Positions 8,266 through 16,119 are shown, numbered from the stretch's first letter. The stretch: 64,000 nt of DNA from Mesorhizobium shangrilense (GCF_028826155.1 NZ_JAQGPN010000001.1:1803501-1867500), one strand, 5' to 3'. Made by a program: numbers and translations. The notes: a model not told the origin generated them from the letters alone.

Positions 8266-9168
8266 TCACTCGTTGCGGCCGTTCGCCTTGAACCATTGCA
8301 CCAGAAAATCCACCAGCACGCGCACCTTCGCCGGCAGGTAGCGGCGGTGCGGATAGACGGCGAAGATGCCGGCATTGTTGGGCAGAAAGCCGTCGAGGAC
8401 GCGGACCAGCCGGCCGGCGCGCAACTCCGGCTCGGCGATGAAGTCCGGCAGGATGCAGAAGCCCAGCCCGGCGAGGGCGGCGGCGCGTGCAGCGAGCGGG
8501 CTGTTCACTTCGAGCGGCCCGGAAACGGACACCGAGAACGGCTCACCGTTCTCCCGCCGGAACTGCCAGTTGGACAGCCAGCGGCCGTTGGTGTCGATGA
8601 TGCAGGGCAGGCCGGCCAGATCCTGCGGCCTGGTCGGCATGCCGTGCGTTTCGATCAGCTCGGGAGAGGCGGTGATATAGACGGAGAACGGGGCGAGCTT
8701 GCGGGCGATCAGCGACGAGCTTTCCATGCGCGTGATGCGGATGGCGAGGTCGAAGCCTTCCTCCACCATGTCGACGAAACGGTCGTCCAGATGGATCTCA
8801 AGCACGATGTCGGGATGCTGCTTGGCGAAGTCGATCAGGCAGTGGCCGATCTCGGCATCCGCGAAGCTGCGTGCGGCGGAGAGTTTTATGCGGCCGCGGA
8901 CGTCCCCGGAGGTGTCGCGCACGGATTCCTGCAGGCTGTCGATCTCGTGGATCAGTTCGGAAGCGCGCTTGTAGTAGCTGTGCCCGGCCTCGGTCAGCGA
9001 GAACTGGCGCGTGGTGCGGTTGAGCAGCAGCGTGCCGAGTTCGTCTTCCAGTTCTCGCACATATTTTGACAGCAGCGCCTTCGAGCGGCCGATCTTGCGG
9101 CCGGCTGCGGAAAACCCCTCGGCCTCGACCACGTCGATGAAGGCGCGCATGCGGGTGAGCGTGTCCAT
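8266..9168 (-). CDS. LysR family transcriptional regulator
   Basis: This 300-residue DNA-binding regulator starts MDTLTRMRAFIDVVEAEGFS, has the LysR winged helix-turn-helix in residues 1-60 (SAAGRKIGRSKALLSKYVREL), then a linker helix and a periplasmic-binding-protein-like effector domain from about residue 90 (GRIKLSAARSFADAEIGH). It is of the CrgA/DhcR-like subgroup by its N-terminus. Its ATG overlaps the amidase stop codon in a TGATG junction, so it is translated after the amidase from the same mRNA. Unlike most LysR genes, it is not divergent from a target, and its target and inducer are unknown. Confidence 0.92.
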   Translation of the reverse strand: MDTLTRMRAFIDVVEAEGFSAAGRKIGRSKALLSKYVRELEDELGTLLLNRTTRQFSLTEAGHSYYKRASELIHEIDSLQESVRDTSGDVRGRIKLSAARSFADAEIGHCLIDFAKQHPDIVLEIHLDDRFVDMVEEGFDLAIRITRMESSSLIARKLAPFSVYITASPELIETHGMPTRPQDLAGLPCIIDTNGRWLSNWQFRRENGEPFSVSVSGPLEVNSPLAARAAALAGLGFCILPDFIAEPELRAGRLVRVLDGFLPNNAGIFAVYPHRRYLPAKVRVLVDFLVQWFKANGRNE

Positions 9169-10502
9169 CAGGCTTTCCCAGCGTGTTTCAGGATGCGCCG
9201 TCCGAGCCGGATCAGCGTCATGTCGCTGCCGGCTGGGCCGAGGAGGGACAGGCCGAACGGCGCGCCGTGGACACTGCCCAGCGGCAAGCTGATCTGGGGG
9301 AAACCGGAAAGCCCGGACCAGCAAAGCAGGCGGATGGCCTGCTCGCGGAAATTGCTGAACACCTCGGCGCTTCCGTCGCTCGGCGGGGCGACGCATGGTG
9401 CCGTGGGCAGCACGAGTACGCCATCGTCCGACAGGAGATCCGCCAGCCAGCGGGTGAAGGCTTCGCGGCGCGTGGTCTCTTCCGCCACCTCCTGATCGGT
9501 GACGGTCTTGCCGAAGAGGAAGCGCGCGCGCGTCGCCTCGCCCATTTGGCGGCCCGGCCTTCCGATCCAGTCGCCATGCGCTTCCCACGCTTCGCGGGCC
9601 TGCAGCTTGCGCATGCACCAGTAGAGTTCGTCGATCGACTGCGGCGGAGGAGCGGCGTCACGGGCGGGGCCGAGTACATCGGCGGCGATGGCGGCGAGGC
9701 GGCGGTATTCCGCGGTCTCGTCGGGGCCCATGAGCAGGGCGTCGAGGGCGGCAATGCGGAGGGGGCGGGTAAGGGGGCTTTTCTCCGCCCTCGAGGGGGA
9801 GATGCCGCCAGAGGCGGCAGAGGGGGTAGCCTCAGAAGGTGGCGCCGACTTGGCGTCGCGCGCCGCCGCAACGACCCCACCCCGGTCGGCTGTGCCGACC
9901 GACCCTCCCCTCGAGGGGGAGGGGGACCCTGCGCCCAGTAGCACCTCTCCCACACTCTCATACGTATCGATGTCCTTTGCGAACCAGCCGAAGGTGTCGA
10001 AGGACGGCGCGAGCGGCATCGTGCCTTCAAGCGGGATCGCCCCGTGTGTGGTGCGCAGGCCGATCAGGCCGCAGAAGCTGGCCGGCGCGCGTACCGAGCC
10101 GCCAGTGTCCGAGCCGGTTGCGATATCGACGAGCCCGCCGGCCACCGCCGCTGCCGATCCGGACGAGGAACCTCCGGTCACGCGGCCCGGAGCGGCGGGG
10201 TTTATGGGGTGGGGGAAGTGGACGTTCTGGCCGAGCATCGAGAAGGCGAGTTCCTCGGTCTGGGTCTTGCCGGCGAATCGCGCGCCCGCATCGAGCAGCG
10301 CCTGCACCGCCGGGGCCGAGGACAGCGCCGGCTGCGCCTCGGCAAATCGTTGCGGATTGCCCCATCCGGTCTTCAGGCCCGCGACGTCGAAGATATCCTT
10401 GACGGCCAGCGTCAGCCCCGCAAGCGGGCCAGATTGTGAATTGGAAACAATGACTTCGGGAACACCCAGGAATGCGTTGAAAGGGTCGCGATCGATCGAC
10501 AT
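9168..10502 (-). CDS. Amidase signature family protein with an inserted repeat-derived segment
   Basis: The 444-residue enzyme belongs to the amidase signature family, which hydrolyses amide bonds with a Ser-cisSer-Lys triad. The likely catalytic lysine is K35 in LAVKDIFD, the cis-serine is in GGSSSGSAAA (residues 110-119), and the nucleophile is S136 in TGSDTGGSVR. Residues ~193-245 are Pro, Ser, Ala, Arg-rich low-complexity sequence without counterpart in the fold. They are encoded by the palindromic repeat at 9780-9926, which keeps the frame open. The segment falls at a surface position between the conserved core and PLRIAALDALL. The last codon overlaps the LysR start. The natural substrate is unknown. 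Confidence 0.9.
   Translation of the reverse strand: MSIDRDPFNAFLGVPEVIVSNSQSGPLAGLTLAVKDIFDVAGLKTGWGNPQRFAEAQPALSSAPAVQALLDAGARFAGKTQTEELAFSMLGQNVHFPHPINPAAPGRVTGGSSSGSAAAVAGGLVDIATGSDTGGSVRAPASFCGLIGLRTTHGAIPLEGTMPLAPSFDTFGWFAKDIDTYESVGEVLLGAGSPSPSRGGSVGTADRGGVVAAARDAKSAPPSEATPSAASGGISPSRAEKSPLTRPLRIAALDALLMGPDETAEYRRLAAIAADVLGPARDAAPPPQSIDELYWCMRKLQAREAWEAHGDWIGRPGRQMGEATRARFLFGKTVTDQEVAEETTRREAFTRWLADLLSDDGVLVLPTAPCVAPPSDGSAEVFSNFREQAIRLLCWSGLSGFPQISLPLGSVHGAPFGLSLLGPAGSDMTLIRLGRRILKHAGKA
9780..9926. repeat. Rhizobial-type palindromic element inserted in the amidase reading frame
   Basis: This ~150-bp stretch is built from inverted repeats: CCCTCGAGGGGGAG near both ends (about 9786 and 9907), a hairpin GCCGCC-AGA-GGCGGC (about 9803-9817) and a hairpin GGTCGGC-TGT-GCCGACC (about 9886-9902). 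It resembles small nonautonomous palindromic elements dispersed through rhizobial genomes, which can settle in genes without breaking the frame. The boundaries are my estimate from where the amidase similarity stops and restarts. Its length appears to be a multiple of three, as the frame is preserved. Confidence 0.72.
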
Positions 10503-10739
10503 TGTTCATCCCTTGAAGACAATGCGTTCAGCATCGTTCAGGCCGTGCATTTTTTCAACAGGGCCTTCGATTTTCGTTGATTGTGACGCGCATCAAAACT
10601 ATATGCGCGCTTGCCCAAAGTCGCACGTGCCTGTGGGCGTCCCCCGATCCTCGAAATGGCGAGGCAATCGGGACGGTACCCGGGAACTAACGAGCCCGGT
10701 CGGTTCAGCGGCCAACCGCCGATCCGAGGACGTCTTGAA

Positions 10740-11040
10740 GCAACGACGGTGCGGGCCTTTCTGGTGTCTGCCGAGCGTCCAAAGCTCGGGGTTACTGAAG
10801 AGGCACACCTTCATTGCCGGCAGTGCGGTAGGGATTCCCTTCCAAGCCAAGGCAGACAAAGCGAGCTTGAGCCCGCAAGGCTTTCGCTCACCGCCGCGTG
10901 AATCGCGTTCTCGGGTCCAGCGCCTCCAAAGACTGGGCTCGCGTCGTTGTCTCACGCCTTTGTTTGACCGCATGTCCGCGTGGCCGACGCCCGCGAGCAT
11001 GATCCCTTGCGCGCGCCCGAAAGGCGCTTTGGAGAGACTG
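10740..11040 (+). promoter_or_regulatory. Long leader of the decarboxylase gene; candidate speF-type regulatory RNA
   Basis: The 538-nt gap before the decarboxylase start contains no convincing gene. Its 3' part can fold: CAACGACG at 10741-10748 can pair with CGTCGTTG near 10943-10950, and CGCCTTT near 10958 can pair with AAAGGCG near 11022, which would place the ribosome-binding site GGAGAG close to a stem. In Alphaproteobacteria ornithine decarboxylase genes of this type are often preceded by the conserved speF RNA motif, so a leader RNA sensing polyamines or translation is plausible. I did not match the published consensus base by base, and the left boundary is arbitrary. Confidence 0.4.
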
Positions 11041-12174
11041 ATGGCAACGCAGCGCGTTCTCGACTTCCTCGCCACCCGACGCCCGAACGGCCCATGCCTC
11101 GTGGTCGACCTCGACGTCGTGCGCGACAATTTCCACGCCTTCGAGAAGGCGCTTCCCGATTCCAAGATCTACTACGCGGTGAAGGCAAACCCGGCGCCGG
11201 AGATCCTGCGCCTGCTGGCCTCGATGGGCTCGTCCTTCGACACCGCGTCGGTTGCCGAGATCGAGATGGCCATGGACGCCGGCGCGCCCGCGGAGCGCAT
11301 CTCCTTCGGCAACACCATCAAGAAGGAGCGCGACATCGCGCGCGCCTTCGAGCTGGGCATCGGCCTGTATGCGGTCGACTGCGTCGAGGAGGTCGAAAAG
11401 GTGGCGCGGGCTGCTCCCGGCTCACGCGTGTTCTGCCGCGTGCTGACCGATGGCGAGGGCGCCGAGTGGCCGCTGTCGCGCAAGTTCGGCTGCGTGCCGG
11501 CAATGGCGATCGACGTGCTGCGGCGCGCCAGGCAGCTCGGCCTCGACGCCTATGGCGTGTCGTTCCATGTCGGCTCGCAGCAGTGCGACCTCTCCGCATG
11601 GGACCGCGCGCTCGGCGACGCCAAGCGCGTCTTCGCGACGCTGGCCGAGGAGGGCATCGTCTTGAAGATGGTCAACATGGGCGGCGGTTTCCCGACGCGC
11701 TACCTGAAGGACGTGCCGGCGGCGCAGGCCTACGGCCAGGCGATCTTCGAGGCGCTGTCGAAGCACTTCGGCAACCGCATCCCGGAGACCATCATCGAGC
11801 CAGGCCGCGGCATGGTCGGCAATGCCGGCGTCATCAAGTCGGAAGTCGTGCTGATCTCGAAGAAGGCCGACAACGACAACGTGCGCTGGGTCTACCTCGA
11901 CATCGGCAAGTTCGGCGGCCTCGCCGAGACGATGGACGAGGCGATCCGCTACCCGATCGTGACGCCGCATGACGGCAGCGAGGTCGCGCCCTGCGTGCTC
12001 GCCGGCCCGACCTGCGATTCGGCGGACGTGCTGTACGAGAAGACGCCGTACCCGCTGCCGCTGTCGCTGACCATCGGCGACGAGGTGCTGATCGAAGGCA
12101 CCGGCGCCTACACGACCACCTATTCGGCGGTCGCCTTCAACGGCTTCGAGCCACTCCGATCCTACGTGATCTGA
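11041..12174 (+). CDS. odc: Type III (alanine-racemase fold) lysine/ornithine decarboxylase
   Basis: The 377-residue enzyme decarboxylates ornithine to putrescine and/or lysine to cadaverine in polyamine synthesis. It has the alanine-racemase/ODC fold: the PLP-binding lysine in KIYYAVKANP (about residue 49), the HVGSQQ motif near 177, the glycine loop MGGGFPT near 217, EPGRGMVGNAG near 254 and the C-terminal catalytic GPTCDSAD (Cys near 323). Length and motifs match the rhizobial Odc2-type lysine/ornithine decarboxylase. The ATG at 11041 follows GGAGAG at 8 nt and matches the normal N-terminus; the reading frame stays open upstream only because of high GC. Expression may be controlled by the long leader upstream. 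Confidence 0.93.
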   Translation: MATQRVLDFLATRRPNGPCLVVDLDVVRDNFHAFEKALPDSKIYYAVKANPAPEILRLLASMGSSFDTASVAEIEMAMDAGAPAERISFGNTIKKERDIARAFELGIGLYAVDCVEEVEKVARAAPGSRVFCRVLTDGEGAEWPLSRKFGCVPAMAIDVLRRARQLGLDAYGVSFHVGSQQCDLSAWDRALGDAKRVFATLAEEGIVLKMVNMGGGFPTRYLKDVPAAQAYGQAIFEALSKHFGNRIPETIIEPGRGMVGNAGVIKSEVVLISKKADNDNVRWVYLDIGKFGGLAETMDEAIRYPIVTPHDGSEVAPCVLAGPTCDSADVLYEKTPYPLPLSLTIGDEVLIEGTGAYTTTYSAVAFNGFEPLRSYVI

Positions 12175-12192
12175 GGGGCTCCGGCCCCTCAG
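12171..12192 (+). terminator. Hairpin overlapping decarboxylase stop codon
   Basis: CTGAGGGG at 12171-12178 and CCCCTCAG at 12185-12192 form a perfect 8-bp stem with a 6-nt loop that includes the decarboxylase stop codon. There is no T-run, so it may slow polymerase or protect the mRNA 3' end more than terminate by itself. Confidence 0.45.
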
Positions 12193-12336
12193 ATCGCCCT
12201 GTCGCCGGCAGCAGGCCGGCGGCGGGTTCGCTCGTGGAACAGACCTCCGCTTGTGAAGAGGATCGCTACAATGAAAGCCCAGAACATAGCGGCGAACTCA
12301 GCCGCCAATTGGCCGATCTTCCCCTCAAAGGGGGAG

Positions 12337-12870
12337 ATGGCTGCTGTCTCCATCGTCGCCGAGACGGCGGCGGACGAAGCCTCGCGCGAAGCGCTGCTCG
12401 ACCGCGCCATGGGGCCGGGCCGCAGGCGCAAGTCGTCGGAGAAGCTGCGCCGCGGCCGCAAGCCGTCGGAAGGGCTGGCGTTCGTCGCGCGCGGCGCGGA
12501 CGGCGCAGTCGTGGGAACGGTGCGGCTGTGGGACGTCACAGCAGGAGAGAACGGCGTCGGCGCGCTGCTGCTCGGTCCGCTGGCCGTCGACCCGTCGCTG
12601 AAGAGCGCCGGCGTCGGCTCGGCGCTGATGCGGCTGGCGATCGGTGAAGCGCGGCGGCTCGGCCACAAGGCCATCCTGCTGGTGGGCGATGCGCCCTACT
12701 ATGCGCGGTTCGGCTTCTCGGCGGAGAAGACCGGCGAGCTTGCCATGCCGGGACCCTATGAGCGCCACCGGTTCCTGGCGCTGGAGTTGGTCGACGGGGC
12801 GCTCGACGGCGCGAAAGGCGTGCTCAAGGCGGCGGGGCGCAAGCTGCCGAAAATGGCTGCTGCGGCGTAG
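12337..12870 (+). CDS. GNAT family N-acetyltransferase (YhbS-like)
   Basis: The protein of 177 residues (205 if the ATG at 12253 is used) is a GNAT acetyltransferase. It has LLLGPLAVDPSLKSAGVGSAL with the CoA pyrophosphate loop Q/KxxGxG-type signature SAGVGSALM, and PYYARFGFS before the last strand, the pattern of the YhbS-like subgroup. I prefer the ATG at 12337, as the expected fold begins at VSIVAETAADEASREALL. The 28 extra residues of the longer form are read from CCCCTCAAAGGGGGAGAT-like sequence that looks like a fragment of a palindromic repeat. The acetyl acceptor is unknown. It follows the decarboxylase on the same strand; an N-acetyltransferase for polyamines is conceivable but only from position. 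Confidence 0.83.
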   Translation: MAAVSIVAETAADEASREALLDRAMGPGRRRKSSEKLRRGRKPSEGLAFVARGADGAVVGTVRLWDVTAGENGVGALLLGPLAVDPSLKSAGVGSALMRLAIGEARRLGHKAILLVGDAPYYARFGFSAEKTGELAMPGPYERHRFLALELVDGALDGAKGVLKAAGRKLPKMAAAA

Positions 12871-12919
12871 TAGGGAAAACCCACGATCGGCGCGTGCGAC
12901 CGCGCCGGCTTGGTGAAAT

Positions 12920-12956
12920 GCAAAGAGGCGCGCCGGTGGACGGCGCGCCTCTTTGC
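12920..12956. terminator. Strong bidirectional hairpin between convergent genes
   Basis: A perfect 16-bp inverted repeat GCAAAGAGGCGCGCCG / CGGCGCGCCTCTTTGC with a 5-nt loop lies between the convergent GNAT gene and the SCP2 gene. It ends 1 nt before the SCP2 stop codon and could terminate transcription from both sides. Confidence 0.8.
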
Positions 12957-12957
12957 C

Positions 12958-13239
12958 CTAAAGCACCTGGCTGAGCGCCATGGCGACCGACATGTCGCCT
13001 TCCACCTTCAGCTTGCCCTGCATGAATGCCGCGGTCGGATTGAGTTCGCCCGCCACCAGAGCCTCGAGATCGTCGAGCGCCAGGGTGATGGTGCAGTCCG
13101 CCGGAGCGTCGGTGGTCGAGATCGTCGCGCCGTCGATGACGATGACGCCGTCAGAGCCGGTGTCGAACTTCACCGAACGGTCGAATCCCGACCCCTCGAC
13201 ACGCGAGCGCATCTTCTCCGCAACGTCCTGAATAGCCAT
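12958..13239 (-). CDS. SCP2 sterol-binding domain family protein
   Basis: The 93-residue protein is a single SCP2-like domain. The sequence runs AIQDVAEKMRSRVEGSGFD, VKFDTGSDGVIVIDG, DCTITLALDDLEALVAGELN and PTAAFMQGKLKVEGDMSVAMALSQ; the last part is the SCP2 lipid-pocket signature (F-x-x-G-K-L-x-x-x-G-D). These small proteins bind lipids or acyl-CoA-like hydrophobic molecules, but the ligand in bacteria is usually not known. The ATG at 13239 follows AAGAGAAAGA and gives the standard start; an in-frame ATG at 13314 adds 25 residues without similarity. It is followed by the strong hairpin at 12920-12956. Confidence 0.85.
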   Translation of the reverse strand: MAIQDVAEKMRSRVEGSGFDRSVKFDTGSDGVIVIDGATISTTDAPADCTITLALDDLEALVAGELNPTAAFMQGKLKVEGDMSVAMALSQVL

Positions 13240-13416
13240 TCTTTCTCTTCCCTCGCCGTTGAAGCCGATTTCCAGACCGGCGCACGTCCGCGCAAGATCA
13301 TACCTTGACGACATAGGGTCATGTGACGTTTACGTCAACGTTATCGCCGGCGCTTTTGATCCGTATCGCATCGACCTGAGATCGGGCGAGTGGACCAGAG
13401 CTTTCGCCGGGAGGCG

Positions 13417-13938
13417 CTAATGCGACGGCTTCTCGGCGGTAAATTTGGGGGTCTTCATGTCGGAGACGCGACGGCGCAGGGCGTTGTCGCGGATCTCGTC
13501 CTTCGACAGGTAGTCGACCTGCTCGACCAGGATCTCGTGGACGAGCTGCTCGCCGACACGCTTGTTGATCGCATCCCGCATCTGGCTGCGAAAGGCGTCG
13601 AGATCGAGCGCGGTCGGACGCGTGAAGTCGATCTCAGGGCTTCCGAAGAGGTGGGAATAGAGCACGTCCGTGATCATGCTGTCGGCGGGGACCGAGAGCC
13701 TTGCCATCACCGACGGATCGACGGTGTAGACCAGCTTGGTGAGGAAGTATCCGGTGACGGCCGACTGCTTCACCACCGGCACGGGTATGACGTCTGTCTT
13801 GATGTAGTCGAGCCCGCCGAGGAGCGGATTGACCGCTTCTGTCCCCTCGGGCTTCGCCGCCGATGTCTGGAAGGAATAGAAAACTGCGCCGAGCGTGGCG
13901 GCGCAGATCCAGATCGCTGCGGCGATGAACTTGATCAT
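13417..13938 (-). CDS. FliL-like membrane protein of the flagellar locus
   Basis: This 173-residue protein has one N-terminal membrane segment (about residues 3-22, FIAAAIWICAATLGAVFYSF) and a soluble domain. The soluble part ends with DLDAFRSQMRDAINKRVGEQ, VHEILVEQVDYLSKDEIRDN, which resembles the final helix and strand of FliL proteins (helix ending in a short motif before a V-x-x-V/I-L-F/V-x-x-F/V strand). FliL proteins encircle stator units. A canonical fliL is present at 37578, so this would be a second, divergent copy. It is the last gene of the flgJ-flgN unit, with 1 nt between the upstream stop and this ATG at 13938. The FliL assignment is an inference from pattern, not a search. Confidence 0.55.
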   Translation of the reverse strand: MIKFIAAAIWICAATLGAVFYSFQTSAAKPEGTEAVNPLLGGLDYIKTDVIPVPVVKQSAVTGYFLTKLVYTVDPSVMARLSVPADSMITDVLYSHLFGSPEIDFTRPTALDLDAFRSQMRDAINKRVGEQLVHEILVEQVDYLSKDEIRDNALRRRVSDMKTPKFTAEKPSH

Positions 13939-13939
13939 G

Positions 13940-14347
13940 CTATCGGCCGAACTCGTGCGACGAATACGTGCCGTCCGTTTCGGCACGCTGTATCGCCGAC
14001 TGGATCAGGGATGCGACTTCTCCGACGGCGTCGAGGTGGGCGCGGATCATGATCTCGTTGCGCTCGAGTTTCTTGCGGAGCCGGAGCATGCCATCCCGAT
14101 GCTCGATGCCGAGTTCGTGCTCGCTGATGCCCTTCATGGCGCGCGTCAGTTCGTAGAGGCCGCGGCTCTTGCGGGCATTCGAGGCTTTCAGGTCGAAGTT
14201 CAGGTCGGTGTGGATGGCGGCCGTCTCCTCGTCCACCGTCTCCTCGATACGGCTGATGATGGCAAGGAGGCTCGAGGGCCGCCCCGCAGACATGTCAGGC
14301 ATCGCGGCGCGGACGGGAAGTTGAGCGCTATAAGGGGTGTAGTCCAT
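13940..14347 (-). CDS. flgN: FlgN-like flagellar protein (putative hook-associated protein chaperone)
   Basis: The 135-residue protein is predicted largely helical, with segments LLAIISRIEETVDEETAAIH, NARKSRGLYELTRAMKGI and MLRLRKKLERNEIMIRAHLD. This is the pattern of FlgN, the cytosolic export chaperone for hook-associated proteins FlgK and FlgL; rhizobial members are short and divergent. Both flgK and flgL are encoded in this locus. The gene starts 11 nt after the flgJ stop and is 1 nt from the FliL-like gene, so the three form one operon. The FlgN name is based on the motif pattern and on synteny in rhizobial flagellar loci. Confidence 0.68.
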   Translation of the reverse strand: MDYTPYSAQLPVRAAMPDMSAGRPSSLLAIISRIEETVDEETAAIHTDLNFDLKASNARKSRGLYELTRAMKGISEHELGIEHRDGMLRLRKKLERNEIMIRAHLDAVGEVASLIQSAIQRAETDGTYSSHEFGR

Positions 14348-14358
14348 CGATCAAACCA

Positions 14359-14919
14359 TCATTTCTTGAACAGTCCGGCGCCATTCGCCGCCTGAGTGCC
14401 GATCTCGCGAGCGAGCTGCCGCTCGATCTGGTCGACGAGCGCGGTCGCCACGGCCGACGGCGCGCCGATGCTCAGATCAGCGTGAGGCGTAACGCCGGCG
14501 ACGGGAATCTTCGTCTCGCCCTGCATGTGAAAGTCGCCGAAGATGCGGTCTGCGATGCCGATGCCGCCGCGTTCGGCGACGACGCCGGCGATCTTCTCCG
14601 CCATCATCGACTTCCACATGTCGCCGGCGATGCCCTGGCCATAGGTGCCTTCGGCGTTCTTCGGCATCATGGACGAGATGAAGGTCTGGAGGATCATCGC
14701 CTCGAACTTGCGCGATGCATCGGGAAGCGAATCCTGGGACGTCGTGCGCGAAAGCGCCGGAGCGGAGGCCACCTGGAGCGGCCGGGACTCGACCTCAAAA
14801 GGAACGTCGGCAGGCCCGTGCGCCCTGCGCAGCAGTTCGGCGCGAGCGGCTTCTACCGCCGTGGGTTCGGCGGCGCGGGCGACGTCGAGCACAATGTCGC
14901 TTGGAGGGGAAATGGCCAA
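14359..14919 (-). CDS. flgJ: FlgJ-type rod assembly protein without muramidase domain (CheL-like)
   Basis: This ~186-residue protein carries the rod-binding domain of FlgJ: SRKFEAMILQTFISSMMPKN, GQGIAGDMWKSMMAEKIAG and GGIGIADRIF. FlgJ caps the growing rod. As in Caulobacter CheL, the C-terminal peptidoglycan hydrolase domain found in enterobacteria is absent; a separate transglycosylase at 24552 may supply that activity. An ATG at 15000 would add 27 residues and overlap the upstream gene by 23 nt. I prefer TTG at 14919, which follows a GAGAGG ribosome site and begins the more credible MAISPPSDIVLD. This would also free 58 nt upstream for the element at 14951-14973. Confidence 0.82.
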   Translation of the reverse strand: MAISPPSDIVLDVARAAEPTAVEAARAELLRRAHGPADVPFEVESRPLQVASAPALSRTTSQDSLPDASRKFEAMILQTFISSMMPKNAEGTYGQGIAGDMWKSMMAEKIAGVVAERGGIGIADRIFGDFHMQGETKIPVAGVTPHADLSIGAPSAVATALVDQIERQLAREIGTQAANGAGLFKK

Positions 14920-14950
14920 CGGGCGCGCCTCTCGTGGGTGGTCCGTGCAA

Positions 14951-14973
14951 CTATCGCCGCACAAGCTTGTGGC
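14951..14973 (-). promoter_or_regulatory. Possible weak copy of the flagellar promoter element upstream of flgJ
   Basis: On the minus strand GCCACAAG is followed by a 12-nt spacer and TAG, 31 nt upstream of the TTG start of flgJ. It resembles the CRCRCAAG-N10-TAG element seen at six other flagellar operons but has spacing two bases longer and one deviating base, so I treat it as tentative. Confidence 0.3.
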
Positions 14974-14977
14974 AACC

Positions 14978-15364
14978 TTACCCGGGCGGTCGGCGAACAT
15001 TCATGATCATCTCCAGACGCTCCTGGTCGCCTTGTTCGCGCTCCTCCTGCCGGCGCGCGTCACGGTAGTTGCGCTCGACCAGATTGGTGCGTGCGGTGGC
15101 GGTCGCGACGAGCTGCAGTTCCTGCTCGGCGGCGGCGCGGCTCGCCTCGCCGCGGGTCAGGGCGCTTGCGATCCGGTTGTTGTAGACCTCGGGGAAGAGG
15201 GCCGAAAGCGAGTCATCCCGGTTGAACCGCTCGGCGATCTCGGCCGCCTCGCGGGCCGCTTCGGCAGCCGCCGCGACATGGCCGGCATGGCGCGTCTCGT
15301 GCAGGGACTTCAACTGCTCCTGTACGGAAAGCAGCTTCTTCAGACGGTCAACGCGTGACGCCAT
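14978..15364 (-). CDS. FliJ-like helical flagellar protein
   Basis: The 128-residue protein is predicted almost entirely helical and charged: it starts MASRVDRLKKLLSVQEQLKS and ends with NYRDARRQEEREQGDQERLE. FliJ proteins are small coiled-coil components of the flagellar export ATPase complex with the same style of N-terminus (basic, KLxxVxxQL). No other fliJ is recognisable in this locus. Its start is 2 nt beyond the fliR stop, and the flgJ reading frame follows. The match is by pattern and position only; it could equally be an unrelated rhizobial flagellar protein. Confidence 0.5.
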   Translation of the reverse strand: MASRVDRLKKLLSVQEQLKSLHETRHAGHVAAAAEAAREAAEIAERFNRDDSLSALFPEVYNNRIASALTRGEASRAAAEQELQLVATATARTNLVERNYRDARRQEEREQGDQERLEMIMNVRRPPG

Positions 15365-15366
15365 GA

Positions 15367-16119
15367 CTACCTTCCTATGGTGACCGGGACAAAGCTGTCG
15401 GCGACGAGGCTCAGCATCGTGCCGATCGAGAAATAGAGGATGAACAGCCCGCCCGTGATCACGAAGGGCAGCGAGATGAAGTAGACCGGAATCTGCGGCG
15501 TCAGCTTGTTGACGAAGCCGACCGTCAGGTTGACCAGGATCGCGTAGGCGACGAACGGGCTGCCGATGCGCAGCATGACGAAAAAACTCTCCGACAGCGT
15601 GTCGGTGAGATCGACCAGGGCAGCCTGGGGGCGGAAGGCGATGTCGACCGGAACGATCTCGTAGGAATCCACCAGCGCGCGCACGATCTCATGGTGGAAG
15701 TCGAAGACGAAGAGAAGGAGGAGGGCGGAGAAGGAGATCAGCGCGCCGATCGCCGACTCCGGCTCGCCATCCTCGATGCCCGGCCCGTTCATGCCGCCAT
15801 AGCCGATCAGCATGGCGATCGCCGAGCCCATGAACTGCAGCGCCAGGATGTAGAAGCGGGTCATCAGCCCGATCAGCCCGCCGATCATGAGTTCGGAGGC
15901 GATGAGCGGACCCAGGACGCCCGGCCGGCGGTCGGCGAACGGCGCGATCTGGTCCCACAGCGAGACGAGCAGCGCGCCGGTGACGGCGAGCGCGATGAAG
16001 AGCCTGATCTGGATCGGCAAGCGGATGCTGGAGAAGCCCGGCATCACCATGAAGCAGGCGCCGATGCGGCAGAACGCCAGAAACGCCGCGATGACAGCGG
16101 TTTCGGCGACCTGGTTCAC
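15367..16119 (-). CDS. fliR: Flagellar export protein FliR
   Basis: FliR (250 residues) is an inner-membrane component of the flagellar type III export gate, where it forms the core channel with FliP and FliQ. Hydrophobic segments are seen at about residues 9-27 ([19 protein letters not shown]), 37-55, 70-90, 125-145, 180-205 and 215-240, with [20 protein letters not shown] and [19 protein letters not shown] (two separate segments) being typical of the family. Its ATG overlaps the flhA stop by 4 nt (ATGA), so translation of the two should be coupled. Confidence 0.95.
   Translation of the reverse strand: MNQVAETAVIAAFLAFCRIGACFMVMPGFSSIRLPIQIRLFIALAVTGALLVSLWDQIAPFADRRPGVLGPLIASELMIGGLIGLMTRFYILALQFMGSAIAMLIGYGGMNGPGIEDGEPESAIGALISFSALLLLFVFDFHHEIVRALVDSYEIVPVDIAFRPQAALVDLTDTLSESFFVMLRIGSPFVAYAILVNLTVGFVNKLTPQIPVYFISLPFVITGGLFILYFSIGTMLSLVADSFVPVTIGR

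Noticed and set aside
10611..10901. 96-codon ORF in the gap before the decarboxylase
   Set aside because: It has no domain, codon use is unlike its neighbours and it overlaps the candidate structured leader.
9688..12174. 828-codon frame on the plus strand ending with the decarboxylase
   Set aside because: The first part is antisense to the amidase and the normal decarboxylase N-terminus starts at 11041.
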